Assembly (NCBI RefSeq): GCF_001509475.1
Contig: NZ_LLZG01000423.1
Location: forward strand, 1-55,447
Origin: Streptomyces regalis
Lineage (GTDB): Bacteria; Actinomycetota; Actinomycetes; Streptomycetales; Streptomycetaceae
DNA length: 55,447 bases
Direction: 5' to 3'
The notes under the pieces are model-generated. The model was not told the DNA's origin, did no database searches, and saw nothing but the letters and a program-made list of their open reading frames with translations. Position numbers and translations under genes: made by a program. Shown here in pieces: positions 7,782 through 16,583 of this stretch (positions are counted from its first letter, which is position 1; the number at the start of each line of letters is the position of its first letter).

Positions 7782-8943
7782 GCGCGAGTTGCCAGAGGTC
7801 GGTGCCCCACTCCAGGTGCTGTATGAGCTCGTCGTCGCCCGGCCGGTTCGCACCCGCGCCTCGGGGGCCGGGGCCCGAGGGGGTGTGGGTGCCGCGGGAG
7901 ATGTTGCCGCTGACGGTGATGTTGTGTTCCACGCGGGGGCGGCGGAGTGTCTCGTAGAGGGAGAGCGCGGCTTCGGTGTCCGGCGCGTCGCGCAGGGACT
8001 TGGCGAGGACGACGGCGTCCTCCAGCGCCATCGAGGCGCCCTGCCCGGTGGCGGGGGACGCCGCGTGGGCCGCGTCGCCGATGACCAGGGTCCGGGCGGA
8101 GCGCCAAGGCGTCCCGGTGGGGAGTTCGGTGGCGTTGGTGACCATGAGGTGGTCGGGAGTGGCCGCGACGAGGTCCGCGGCGGGGGTGGAGTCCTTGCGG
8201 AGCAGCGGCAGCAGCAGGTCGCGCCATCGGGCGGGGGTGCCGTGCGCGAGGTCGCCGGCGGCCAAGGGGGCGTCGGAAACACGCGCGAACCAGTACGCCT
8301 CCCCCTCGGGCGACACCGCGTACCCGAAGGCGACGGTGCTGCCGCGCACCATGGTGATGGTGTCGCCCGCGCCTGCCCCGGGGGCGGCGCCGGTGTAGCC
8401 GTAGAAGACGTACTGCCCGGCATAACCCGGGCGCGCATCGGGGGCGATCAGTCGGCGGACGGTGGAGTTCAGGCCGTCGGCCCCGATGAGCAGGTCGCCG
8501 GTCGCCGTGCTGCCGTCGGCGAAGTGGGCAGTGACGCCGTGCGGGCCGTCCTCGACCGACGCGAGGCGGGCGCCGTGCCGGATGACGATGCCCCGGCGGG
8601 TGACTTCGGTCTGCAGGGCGGCGTTGAGGTCGCCGCGCCGCAGGCACCGGTACTGAAGATGCGGCGTACCGGCCTCCCCGAGCGGTACGTGGGCCACCTC
8701 GGCGCCCGTGTCGTCGAGGACCCGCATCGAGGTCAGCGGGAAGCCGATCGCGGTGACCGCCGCTGAGGAGTCGACCTGCGCCAGGGCGCGCATGCCGTTG
8801 CTCGCGAGCGTGAGGAACGCGCCGATGTCCTCGGCGGAGTCGGGGTGCGCCTCGTACACGGCGACGTCGAATCCGGCCTTGTGCAGGGCAAGAGCCGCTC
8901 CGGCACCGGCGATCCCACCCCCTACGACGATCAACCGCGTCAC
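7777..8943 (-). CDS. FAD-dependent aromatic monooxygenase
   Basis: A 388-aa flavoprotein hydroxylase of the p-hydroxybenzoate/salicylate hydroxylase (UbiH-like) group. The Rossmann motif GGGIAGAG is at residues 8-15 and YEAHPDSAEDIGAFLTL follows. The GD motif with FAD-ribityl contacts, GDAAHAASPATGQG, lies about residue 285-300. The start is GTG 8943 (VTRLIVVGGG), preceded by a GGGGGG run; the frame continues open upstream to 9381, but that part overlaps the divergent gene and has no family similarity. It lies 128 bp upstream of the molybdenum hydroxylase. Both could act on aromatic or heteroaromatic compounds; that link is inference. Confidence 0.85.
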   Translation of the reverse strand: MTRLIVVGGGIAGAGAALALHKAGFDVAVYEAHPDSAEDIGAFLTLASNGMRALAQVDSSAAVTAIGFPLTSMRVLDDTGAEVAHVPLGEAGTPHLQYRCLRRGDLNAALQTEVTRRGIVIRHGARLASVEDGPHGVTAHFADGSTATGDLLIGADGLNSTVRRLIAPDARPGYAGQYVFYGYTGAAPGAGAGDTITMVRGSTVAFGYAVSPEGEAYWFARVSDAPLAAGDLAHGTPARWRDLLLPLLRKDSTPAADLVAATPDHLMVTNATELPTGTPWRSARTLVIGDAAHAASPATGQGASMALEDAVVLAKSLRDAPDTEAALSLYETLRRPRVEHNITVSGNISRGTHTPSGPGPRGAGANRPGDDELIQHLEWGTDLWQLAP

Positions 8944-9139
8944 ATCGCCCCCCTGGTTCGCGCGCCGCCCCCGCGAGCAGTAGCCGTCCTTCGTGGAACG
9001 TCCCGGCTCCGGCACGGGTTCCCGCGCGAGCCGCCGATCGTTGTACAGCCCGGATCGACGAACTCCGGAACGGTGCAACCATTCCGCCAACCCGAGTGTC
9101 TTGCCTAATATCAGACACAACACCCTTCTAGGGGACGCA

Positions 9140-9724
9140 ATGGGACGAAACAGAACCGCATGGGCGACGACAGTAGCGCTCATGGCCGCCACGCTGGGTG
9201 TGGCGGCGGTCCCGGCCGATGCCACGACGGCCACCACCGCCCAGACCACGGCCTGCCCCACCGGCTGGGGCAGTCTGGCCAAGACCCGCTCCGCCGCCAC
9301 TCTGGAGTCGGTGACGAACATCAGGACCGGCCGGCACACCTGCTTCGACCGCATGGTCGTCGACGTCCCCGGCGCGGGCACCAGCGGCCTCGGCTACTCC
9401 GTCAGGTACGTCAGCCGCCTCTACCAGGACGGCTCGGGCAACTACATCCCCGTCGGCGGCGGAGCCGTCCTCGAGGTGCGGGTGGCCGCCCCCGCCTACG
9501 ACCCCGAGACCGGGCAGCCCACGTATCCGGTGCGCGCCGGTCAGCGCCTGAAGGGCGTGGATCTCACGGGCTACCGCACCTTCAGGGACGCACGGTTCGC
9601 CGGCAGCTTCGAAGGGGACACGCAGATCGGGCTCGGCGTCCGGGCACGACTGCCGTTCCGGGTGTGGGTGGCGACCGACCGGGTCGTGGTCGACGTGGCG
9701 CACAACTGGACGGGGGCGCCCTGA
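9140..9724 (+). CDS. Secreted AMIN-like domain protein
   Basis: A 194-aa protein with a Sec signal peptide (MGRNRTAWATTVALMAATLG, cleavage near ADA-TT). It is followed by a beta-rich domain starting at the TGRHTCFDRMVVDVPG region, which resembles the AMIN-like domains common in actinobacterial exported proteins. Two Cys (TACPTG, HTCFDR) could pair outside the cell. ATG 9140 has GGGGA 5 bp upstream; TAATAT at 9106-9111 may be a -10 element. It is divergent from the FAD monooxygenase. Function is not known; a role in envelope binding is only suggested by the domain name. Confidence 0.75.
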   Translation: MGRNRTAWATTVALMAATLGVAAVPADATTATTAQTTACPTGWGSLAKTRSAATLESVTNIRTGRHTCFDRMVVDVPGAGTSGLGYSVRYVSRLYQDGSGNYIPVGGGAVLEVRVAAPAYDPETGQPTYPVRAGQRLKGVDLTGYRTFRDARFAGSFEGDTQIGLGVRARLPFRVWVATDRVVVDVAHNWTGAP

Positions 9725-9739
9725 GGCCCTCAGGGCTTG

Positions 9740-9840
9740 GAGGTGATCAAGACTGCGGGGTGATCGGGGCTCAGGGGTGATCAGGGCTGCGGGGCGATCA
9801 GGACGACTTCTGGGCGATCAGGACGACTTCTGGGCGATCG
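9740..9840. repeat. GGTGATCA-type repeat array between two convergent stop codons
   Basis: After the AMIN-like gene, units built on GGTGATCAGGGCTGCGG recur about every 17 bp. They then pass into two full 20-bp copies of GGGCGATCAGGACGACTTCT (9792-9811, 9812-9831) and a third partial copy. The last copies encode the C-terminal IAQKSS and TGA of the Fis-type regulator on the minus strand. The array contains many TGATC elements and therefore stops in several frames. Confidence 0.8.
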
Positions 9841-11605
9841 AGGCATCCCGCCCCTGATACCCCCGCAGCTTCCGGTACAGGGTGGCCCGGGCGATCCCCA
9901 ACGCCGCCGCGGCGCGTGCCTTGTTGCCGCCGTGGCGGCGCAGCGCCTCCAGGATCGCGGCCCGCTCGGCGAGCTCCATCGGGCTGAGGTTGCGCCCGGC
10001 GGGGCCCTCCCGGACGGGGTCCGGCAGTTCACTGCGCCGCACCGGCCCGGAGACCCGCCGCTGACTCGCCAACGCCCGGACGAGGTGGGCGAGTTCGGTG
10101 ACGTTCCCGGGCCAGGGATGCTGCTCCAGCGCCCGCAGGGCGTCCAGTGTCCAGGTCAGCGGCGGGCTGCCGGGTGCCGGCGCGGGCGCGAGGGCGGGGA
10201 GCAACTCCCTGATGTCCTCGGTGCGTTCCCGCAGGGCGGGCAGGGTCACCGAGCGGGCCGCGAGGGTGTCGAGGAGGCGCTGCAGGCAGGGGCCCGGCGA
10301 GGAGCCGGGGGTGTAGGTGGCGACCAGGTGGGCGTCGGGGCGCTCGTCGAGGAGGGAGTTGAGGGCGGCGACGTCCGGCTGGGCCAGCCGCTCGGCGTGG
10401 CGAAGGAGCAGAGGGCGGTCGCGGGCCCTCCCCCAGCCTTCGGGCAGGGGGACCCCCATCTCGCTGCGCTCGTCGTTCTGGAGGCCGAGTTCCGGTGATT
10501 CGGCGGCGTCCACGACCAACGGGTCCGTGCCGTCGAGCAGTTCGAGGGCGAGCATGGTCTTGCCCGTTCCGCGCTCTCCCACGACGAGCAGGGGTCCCGC
10601 CGTACGGGCCAAGGTCGTCGCCTGCGCGACCATGTGCCGCCACGGCACCGACCTCCCCACGAGCACTCCCGCCCGCCGCGGCAGCGACGGCGCCGACTCC
10701 ACGGGACGTGGCGCGAGCACGGCGACCAGGCCGACGGCGCGGCCCTCATGCCGTACCGGAGTGATCTCGACGGTGCACCCGGCGTCCTCGGGAAGCGGGA
10801 TCTCGTACGACTCACCGGCCGCCGTCCCGCTTCCCCTCCCCCACGCCCGCGTGCCCCGCTCCAGCGCCTCCAGCACCTGCGGCGAGGCAAGGCGTGCCGC
10901 CGCCTCGCTGACCAGGCGGTTACGGCCGTCCAGCGCGACGACCGCCCGCTCGCGCCCCCGCGCGGCCCGCTCGTACGCGTCGAGCAGCGCCCGTTCCGCG
11001 GTACGCGCGCTTGCCCGCAGTTCCGCCTCCACCGCCGTGGCGGCCGCCTCGGCGAGGGCGGCGCCGGGGTGCGGCCGGGAGTCTGCGCACAGGCCGGAGG
11101 CAACCGTCACGGTGCCGAGCGCCTGTCCCGTCTCCGGGGAGAGCAGCGGCACGCTGACCGCGGAGACGTCCTGCCACACGTCGAGGAAGTGCTCGGGGCC
11201 GTGCACCTCGGCCCGGCGCCGGGTGCGCAGGGCGAGCGCGGCGCTGTTGTGGCCGACCTCCCGCTCGGACAGGTCGCGGCACGCGTCGTCGCCGGGCGCG
11301 CTGCCGGCCGACCACAGCACCCTCAGCCGCTCGTCGGTGAGGACGAGGGCCGACCGTCCGGCGTCGAGGGCCGGGGCGATACGGGTGAGCACGGGACGCG
11401 CCGCCGCCAGCAGGGGCGAGTCCACCGGCTGAGCCAACTCCCGTACCGGGCCGTCGAGATCGGGCCGTACCCCGAAGAATCGGGCGCGTCGCCAGGCCGC
11501 GACGACGTCGTCCGGCACGCCGTCCGGGAGCGGGCGCCCCGTCAGGAACCGTTCGCGCGCATGGCGGAGGGGGGTGAGGGCAGGAGGATGTTCGGCGGTG
11601 GTCAT
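9818..11605 (-). CDS. Fis-type regulator with GAF-like and degenerate AAA+ domains (AcoR-like)
   Basis: A 595-aa transcription factor. The N-terminal part (about residues 1-260) resembles GAF/PAS sensory modules of AcoR-type regulators. A central AAA domain has Walker A GERGTGKT and an LRER segment, and the C-terminus is a Fis helix-turn-helix (GGNKARAAAALGIARATLYRKLRGY). The GAFTGA loop needed to contact sigma-54 is absent, which fits actinobacteria lacking that sigma factor, so it probably works with a sigma-70-type polymerase. ATG 11605 has GGAG upstream. It is divergent from the hydroxyquinol operon, the likely target, with a TGTCTC-N5-GAGACA palindrome between them. Confidence 0.85.
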   Translation of the reverse strand: MTTAEHPPALTPLRHARERFLTGRPLPDGVPDDVVAAWRRARFFGVRPDLDGPVRELAQPVDSPLLAAARPVLTRIAPALDAGRSALVLTDERLRVLWSAGSAPGDDACRDLSEREVGHNSAALALRTRRRAEVHGPEHFLDVWQDVSAVSVPLLSPETGQALGTVTVASGLCADSRPHPGAALAEAAATAVEAELRASARTAERALLDAYERAARGRERAVVALDGRNRLVSEAAARLASPQVLEALERGTRAWGRGSGTAAGESYEIPLPEDAGCTVEITPVRHEGRAVGLVAVLAPRPVESAPSLPRRAGVLVGRSVPWRHMVAQATTLARTAGPLLVVGERGTGKTMLALELLDGTDPLVVDAAESPELGLQNDERSEMGVPLPEGWGRARDRPLLLRHAERLAQPDVAALNSLLDERPDAHLVATYTPGSSPGPCLQRLLDTLAARSVTLPALRERTEDIRELLPALAPAPAPGSPPLTWTLDALRALEQHPWPGNVTELAHLVRALASQRRVSGPVRRSELPDPVREGPAGRNLSPMELAERAAILEALRRHGGNKARAAAALGIARATLYRKLRGYQGRDASIAQKSS

Positions 11606-11646
11606 GGCGCTCCTCACCGTATCCGGGCGTCACACGCGCAGCGAGG

Positions 11647-11674
11647 GTGGGTTGTCTCGTATTGAGACACCCAC
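11647..11674. promoter_or_regulatory. Palindromic operator candidate TGTCTC-N5-GAGACA
   Basis: TGTCTC (11653-11658) and GAGACA (11664-11669) flank a 5-bp spacer, and the symmetry extends to GTGGG/CCCAC outside. It lies between the divergent Fis-type regulator and the monooxygenase-dioxygenase operon, 36 bp from the regulator start and 120 bp from the operon start. It is the best candidate site for the regulator. Confidence 0.6.
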
Positions 11675-11793
11675 GACCGGCCGCACCACTCCATGATCTT
11701 GAAGGGTCGGAGTCTGTACCCAGCTCCCGATCCCATCTCCCCTGTCTGATCCCCTGTCTCATCTCCTGTCTTGATCTCCTGGAGCGTTCTGTC

Positions 11794-13533
11794 GTGCACA
11801 CCGTTGTCGAGACCGACGTACTGATCGTGGGCAGCGGCCCGGCGGGCGCCTCGGCCGCGCTCGCCCTGAGCACCTACGGCGTACGCAACATGGTCGTCAC
11901 CCGGTACGCGAGCCTCGCCGACACGCCCCGCGCGCACATCACCAACCAGCGGACCATGGAGGTGCTGCGCGACCTGGGTGTGGAGGATGAGGTGATCGCC
12001 AAGGCGACGCCCCAGCACCTGATGGGGAACACGACCTTCTGCACCAGCCTGGCCGGTGAGGAGCTGGGCCGGGTGCGTTCCTGGGGCAACGACCCGCTCG
12101 TGCAGGCAGCGCACGAACTGGCCAGTCCGACCCGCATGTGCGACATGCCGCAGCATCTGATGGAGCCGGTGCTGGTGAACGCGGCGATCGCCCGCGGCAC
12201 CGACTTCCGCTTCAGCACGGTCTACAAGTCCTTCGTCCAGGACAAGGCCGGCGTCACGGCAACCGTCGAGGACCGGCTGCGCGGCGACGAGTACACCATC
12301 CGCGCGAAGTACCTGATCGGCGCCGACGGCGGCCGGTCCAAGGTCGCCGAGGACGCCGGGCTGCCGATGGGCGGTCAGATGGGTGTCGCGGGCAGCATCA
12401 ACATCGTCTTCGATGCGGACCTGAGCAAGTACACCGCGCACCGCCCCTCCACCCTCTATTGGGTGCTGGCGCCCGGCGCCACGGTCGGCGGTATCGGCGC
12501 GGGGCTGGTGCGCTGCGTGCGGCCCTGGAACGAGTGGCTGATCGTGTGGGGCTACGACGTGAGCGCGGGCGCCCCCGACCTCACCGAGGAGTACGCGCTG
12601 TCCGTCGTACGGCAGCTGGTCGGCGACGACGAGATACCGGTGACCATCAAGTCGTCCTCGGCGTGGACGGTCAACGAGATGTACGCCGAGACATACGCCA
12701 ACGGCCGTGTCTTCTGCGCCGGTGACGCCGTGCACCGCCACCCGCCGTCCAACGGACTCGGCTCCAACACCTCCATCCAGGACTCCTACAACCTGGCCTG
12801 GAAGCTGAAGCTCGTCCTCGACGGCGTCGCCTCGCCCAGCCTCCTCGACACCTACACCGTGGAGCGCGCCCCGGTCGGCAAGCAGATCGTGACCCGCGCC
12901 AACAAGTCCATCGCCGAGACCGCCCCGATCTTCGAGGCGCTCGACGGGCTCTCACCGCAGACGCCCGAGCAGCTGTGGGCCAACATCGCCGCCCGCAAGG
13001 ACGCCACCGAGGCGGCCGCCAAGCAGCGGGCCGCGCTGCGCGAGGCGATCGCCTTCAAGGTGTACGAGTTCAACGCGCACGGCGTCGACCTCAACCAGCG
13101 CTACGCCTCCGACGCGGTCGTCCCCGACGGCACGCCCGACCCCGCCTACACCCGCGACCCCGAACTGCACCACCGGCCCACCTCCCGTCCCGGCGCCAAG
13201 CTCCCGCACGCCTGGATCACCTCCGGGACCCGGACCCTGTCCACCCTCGACACCGTCGGCAAGGGCCGCTTCACGCTGCTCACCGGCATCGGCGGCGAGG
13301 CGTGGGTGCGGGCCGCCGAGGCCCAGCCCCTCGACATCGCCACGGTCGTCATCGGGCCGGGCCAGGAGTACGAGGACCCGTACGGCGACTGGGCGGACCT
13401 CAGCGAGATCTCCGACGGGGGTGCTCTCCTCGTACGCCCCGACGGGTATGTGGCGTTCCGGCACGCCGGCGCGGCCGAGGACGCCGAACGCTCGCTCACA
13501 CAAGCGCTGCGGCGGATTCTCGGGCACGGTTGA
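11794..13533 (+). CDS. PheA/TfdB-family FAD phenol or resorcinol hydroxylase
   Basis: A 579-aa flavoprotein monooxygenase. GSGPAGAS (residues 13-20) binds ADP, RAHITNQRTMEVLRDLG is typical of TfdB/PheA hydroxylases, and GDAVHRHPPSNGLGSNTSIQD starts near residue 310. The C-terminal thioredoxin-like domain of the class is present. It would hydroxylate a phenolic substrate using NAD(P)H and O2. The next two genes open hydroxyquinol and reduce maleylacetate, so resorcinol or a similar diphenol converted to hydroxyquinol is the most likely substrate (inference). The start is GTG 11794, with CTGGAG about 9 bp upstream. Confidence 0.87.
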   Translation: MHTVVETDVLIVGSGPAGASAALALSTYGVRNMVVTRYASLADTPRAHITNQRTMEVLRDLGVEDEVIAKATPQHLMGNTTFCTSLAGEELGRVRSWGNDPLVQAAHELASPTRMCDMPQHLMEPVLVNAAIARGTDFRFSTVYKSFVQDKAGVTATVEDRLRGDEYTIRAKYLIGADGGRSKVAEDAGLPMGGQMGVAGSINIVFDADLSKYTAHRPSTLYWVLAPGATVGGIGAGLVRCVRPWNEWLIVWGYDVSAGAPDLTEEYALSVVRQLVGDDEIPVTIKSSSAWTVNEMYAETYANGRVFCAGDAVHRHPPSNGLGSNTSIQDSYNLAWKLKLVLDGVASPSLLDTYTVERAPVGKQIVTRANKSIAETAPIFEALDGLSPQTPEQLWANIAARKDATEAAAKQRAALREAIAFKVYEFNAHGVDLNQRYASDAVVPDGTPDPAYTRDPELHHRPTSRPGAKLPHAWITSGTRTLSTLDTVGKGRFTLLTGIGGEAWVRAAEAQPLDIATVVIGPGQEYEDPYGDWADLSEISDGGALLVRPDGYVAFRHAGAAEDAERSLTQALRRILGHG

Positions 13534-13558
13534 GATGAGCGCCCAGGAAGGAGCCGGC

Positions 13559-14419
13559 ATGGGCGGCGACGACACGACGGTCACGGACGAGGTGGTCGCC
13601 GGTCTGCGGGGCACGGACGATCCGCGGCTGCGGGAACTGCTGACCGGGCTGGTCCGGCATCTGCATGCCTTCGCGCGCGAGACGCGGCTGACGCAGGAGG
13701 AGTGGGAGCGGGCGATCGGGTTCCTGACGGCGACCGGGCAGATGTGCACGGACACCCGGCAGGAGTTCATCCTGCTGTCGGACGTGCTCGGCCTGTCGAT
13801 GCTCGTGGAGACGATCAACGACCGGCACGGCCCCGGCGCCACCGAGTCGACGGTCCTGGGCCCGTTCCACATGACCGCCTCGCCGGTGCGCGAGCTCGGC
13901 GCGAACATCGACCTGGTGGGCGGCGGCGAGCCGTGCGTGGTGAGCGGGCGGGTGCTGTCCCGGGACGGCGGCCCGCTGCCCGGCGCGGCCGTCGACGTGT
14001 GGCAGGCCGACGGGAACGGCTTCTACGACGTGCAGCAGCCGGACGTGCAGCCTCCGGGCAACGGTCGCGGCCTGTTCACCGCGGACGACGAGGGACGGTT
14101 CTGGTTCCGTACGTGCGTCCCGAGCCCGTACCCGATCCCGACGGACGGACCGGTCGGCGGGCTGCTGGAGGCCACCGGGCGGCATCCCTACCGGCCCGCG
14201 CACATCCACTTCATCGCCTCCGCCGACGGGCACACGCCGGTGACCACGCACATCTTCGTGGCGGGGAGCGACTACCTGGACTCGGACGCGGTGTTCGCCG
14301 TCAAACCGGGCCTGGTCACGGAATTCGCCTCGGTCGACGACCGGTCGGCGGCACGGGAGTTCGGCGTGGCGAACCCCTTCCGGCACGCCCGCTTCGACCT
14401 CGTGCTGGAGCGCGCGTGA
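13559..14419 (+). CDS. Intradiol ring-cleavage dioxygenase, probably hydroxyquinol 1,2-dioxygenase
   Basis: A 286-aa non-haem Fe(III) enzyme. The N-terminal helical dimerisation domain (LRELLTGLVRHLHAFARETRLT) is followed by the catalytic domain with STVLGPFHM, AAVDVWQADGNGFYDVQ and RHPYRPAHIHF; the last two segments hold the Tyr and His iron ligands. Cleavage of hydroxyquinol gives maleylacetate, the substrate of the next enzyme, which favours hydroxyquinol over catechol. ATG 13559 has AAGGAG six bases upstream; ATG 13535, next to the preceding stop, is the alternative. Its stop overlaps the next start (GTGA). Confidence 0.87.
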   Translation: MGGDDTTVTDEVVAGLRGTDDPRLRELLTGLVRHLHAFARETRLTQEEWERAIGFLTATGQMCTDTRQEFILLSDVLGLSMLVETINDRHGPGATESTVLGPFHMTASPVRELGANIDLVGGGEPCVVSGRVLSRDGGPLPGAAVDVWQADGNGFYDVQQPDVQPPGNGRGLFTADDEGRFWFRTCVPSPYPIPTDGPVGGLLEATGRHPYRPAHIHFIASADGHTPVTTHIFVAGSDYLDSDAVFAVKPGLVTEFASVDDRSAAREFGVANPFRHARFDLVLERA

Positions 14420-15498
14420 AGGGCGTCCTCGACTTCTCCTACGAGGCCCGGCCCGTGCGGGTCGTCTTCCGGCCCGGCGCGGCGGTGTCCGCGACGCCGG
14501 GCGAGGCCGGGCGGCTCGGGCTGCGACGGGTGCTCGTGGTGTGCGGGACGCGGGGCGCGGACACCGCGCGGGCGGTCGCGGACGCGCTCGGCCCGGTGTG
14601 TGTCGGGGTGCACGACCGGGCCCGGATGCATGTGCCCGTCGAGGTCGCCGACGTCGCCGTCCAGGCGGCTCGCGCGGCGGGCGCCGACGGCTGCGTGGCG
14701 GTCGGCGGCGGATCGTCGATCGGGCTGGGCAAGGCGATCGCGCTGCGCACCGGCCTGCCGCTCATCGCGGTGCCCTCCACGTACTCCGGCTCGGAGATGA
14801 CCCCGGTCTGGGGCCTGACCGAGCACGGCGTCAAGCGGACCGGCCGCGACCCGAAGGTGCTGCCCCGCAGCGTGGTCTACGACCCCGAAATCACCCTCTC
14901 CCTGCCCGTACCGCTCTCCGTGACCAGCGGCGTCAACGCCGTCGCGCACGCCGTCGAGGCCCTGTACGCCCCCGACACCTCTCCCCTCGTGGCGCTGATG
15001 GCCGAGGAGGGCGTACGGGCGATGGCGCGGGCGCTCCCGGCGGTGGCCGAGGAGCCGGCGTCCCTCGATGCCCGCGGTCGCGCCCTGTATGGGGCCTGGC
15101 TGTGCGGGTCCTGCCTGGGCGCCACCACCATGGGCCTGCACCACAAGCTGTGCCATGTCCTGGGCGGCACCTTCGGGCTGCCGCACGCCGAGACGCACAC
15201 GGTGGTGCTGCCGTACGCCCTGGCCCACAACGCCCCCGCCGCTCCGGAGGCGGCGGCCGCCGTGGCCCGTGCCCTGGACGCGGCCGATGCGCCGACCGCC
15301 CTGTGGGAACTGGCCGGACGCCTCGGCGCGCCCCGCTCACTCGCCGAACTGGGCCTCGGCGAGGCCGACTTGGTGACTGCCGCCGCACAGACCGCGGGCG
15401 AGGCGTATGCCAACCCCCGCCCGGTCACGGCCGACGGCGTGCTCGCCCTGCTGCGGGCGGCGTACGAGGGCGTACCGCCGACCGCGGCCGCCCGCTGA
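14416..15498 (+). CDS. Maleylacetate reductase
   Basis: A 360-aa iron-type alcohol dehydrogenase family enzyme. VAVGGGSSIGLGKAIAL, PLIAVPSTYSGSEMTPVWG and the metal-ligand-like segment TMGLHHKLCHVLGGTFGLPHAETH match maleylacetate reductases. It reduces maleylacetate to 3-oxoadipate with NAD(P)H, feeding the beta-ketoadipate pathway. The GTG start overlaps the dioxygenase stop (GTGA), so the genes are translationally coupled. This pairing is the strongest evidence that the cluster handles hydroxyquinol. Confidence 0.9.
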   Translation: MKGVLDFSYEARPVRVVFRPGAAVSATPGEAGRLGLRRVLVVCGTRGADTARAVADALGPVCVGVHDRARMHVPVEVADVAVQAARAAGADGCVAVGGGSSIGLGKAIALRTGLPLIAVPSTYSGSEMTPVWGLTEHGVKRTGRDPKVLPRSVVYDPEITLSLPVPLSVTSGVNAVAHAVEALYAPDTSPLVALMAEEGVRAMARALPAVAEEPASLDARGRALYGAWLCGSCLGATTMGLHHKLCHVLGGTFGLPHAETHTVVLPYALAHNAPAAPEAAAAVARALDAADAPTALWELAGRLGAPRSLAELGLGEADLVTAAAQTAGEAYANPRPVTADGVLALLRAAYEGVPPTAAAR

Positions 15499-15556
15499 CA
15501 CCAGCCACCCCCTCGAAGCCCCCCACGTCGGAAGAGTCGGAAGAAAGGTGATCGCC

Positions 15557-16477
15557 ATGCCCCTCCGTCTGCTCAGGAGTCGAAACTCCCGAGGGAGTCG
15601 ACGCTCCCGAGGAGCGCCGGGTGTGCCGTTGCCCGTGCCGGCCGGCGCGGGAGTCGTGGGCCGCGAGGTCGTGGACCCGGTGGGGCTGCCGATGCGCGGC
15701 GCCGACGTGACCGTGACCGCGCTGGACTCGCACGAGGTCGTGGCGTCCGGTACGACGGACCCGTACGGCCTCTTCTTCGCCGCGCTGCCCCCGGGCCGCT
15801 ACAGCCTGATGATCACGGCCGAGGGCCTGACACCGCACCGGGAGGCCCTGGACGTCGCCGCCGGTCCGCCGCTGCCCGCCGCCCGCGTCCAGCTGACGTC
15901 GGCCCGGCAGCTGGAACTGCCCGCGCCCGGCACCTGGCTGTTCGACCCGCCGCACACGGCGATCCGGTTCATCGCCAAGCACGTCGGCATGGCCCATGTC
16001 CACGGCCGCTTCGAGCGGTTCACGGGCGGTATCCGGGTGGCGCCCGACATGACCGAGTCCCAGGTGTCGGTGCGCATCGACGCGTCCAGCATCACGACGG
16101 GCAACAACACCCGGGACAACCACCTGCGTTCGGGCGACTTCCTGAACGTCGAGCGCTACCCGTACATCGACTTCGCCAGCACGCGGTTCGCCTACCGGGG
16201 CGGCGCCAAGTGGACCCTGCACGGCTCGCTCACCATGCACGGAGTGAGCCGCTCGGTGGAACTGGACACCACCTACCTGGGGTCGGTCAACGGCGGGTAC
16301 GGCGAGGAGCTGCGGTGCGCGGCGCTGGCCAAGGCGGAGCTGCACCGGGAGGACTTCACCCTGAACTGGCGCAGCATGCTGGCCCGCGGGATCGCGGTGG
16401 TAGGTCCCACGGTCCAGCTGGAGCTGGATGTGCAGGCGATGTACCGCACGCACGACACCCCGACGCCGCCGGACTAG
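15557..16477 (+). CDS. YceI-domain protein with N-terminal carboxypeptidase-regulatory-like domain
   Basis: A 306-aa fusion. Residues about 35-115 form a transthyretin-like carboxypeptidase regulatory domain (VVGREVVDPVGLPMRGADVTV and GLFFAALPPGRYSL). Residues about 120-300 form a YceI lipocalin-like barrel (GTWLFDPPHTAIRFIAKHVGMAHVHGRF, LNVERYPYIDF, LTMHGVSRSV). YceI barrels bind isoprenoid-like lipids. No signal peptide precedes the domains; instead an 18-bp tandem duplication (15576-15611) encodes SRNSRG/SRRSRG. ATG 15557 has AAAGGTG upstream. It follows the maleylacetate reductase by 58 bp and may be in the same transcript; a metabolic link is not evident. Confidence 0.82.
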   Translation: MPLRLLRSRNSRGSRRSRGAPGVPLPVPAGAGVVGREVVDPVGLPMRGADVTVTALDSHEVVASGTTDPYGLFFAALPPGRYSLMITAEGLTPHREALDVAAGPPLPAARVQLTSARQLELPAPGTWLFDPPHTAIRFIAKHVGMAHVHGRFERFTGGIRVAPDMTESQVSVRIDASSITTGNNTRDNHLRSGDFLNVERYPYIDFASTRFAYRGGAKWTLHGSLTMHGVSRSVELDTTYLGSVNGGYGEELRCAALAKAELHREDFTLNWRSMLARGIAVVGPTVQLELDVQAMYRTHDTPTPPD

Positions 16478-16583
16478 ACAACGCCCTCACAGTCGGCCGC
16501 GGGCCGCTGTCAGACACCTCACGCACCGGTTACGAATTGCTCAACCTCTGGTTGCGACGCGGTGATCGGGTGACTATGGGGTT

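Noticed and set aside
5645..7957. A 770-codon plus-strand frame over the molybdenum hydroxylase
   Set aside because: Shadow frame of the large subunit; composition typical of antisense GC bias.
11647..16477. The FAD hydroxylase-dioxygenase-reductase set as part of an antibiotic cluster
   Set aside because: The three enzymes form a complete catabolic sequence and no biosynthetic core enzyme is nearby.
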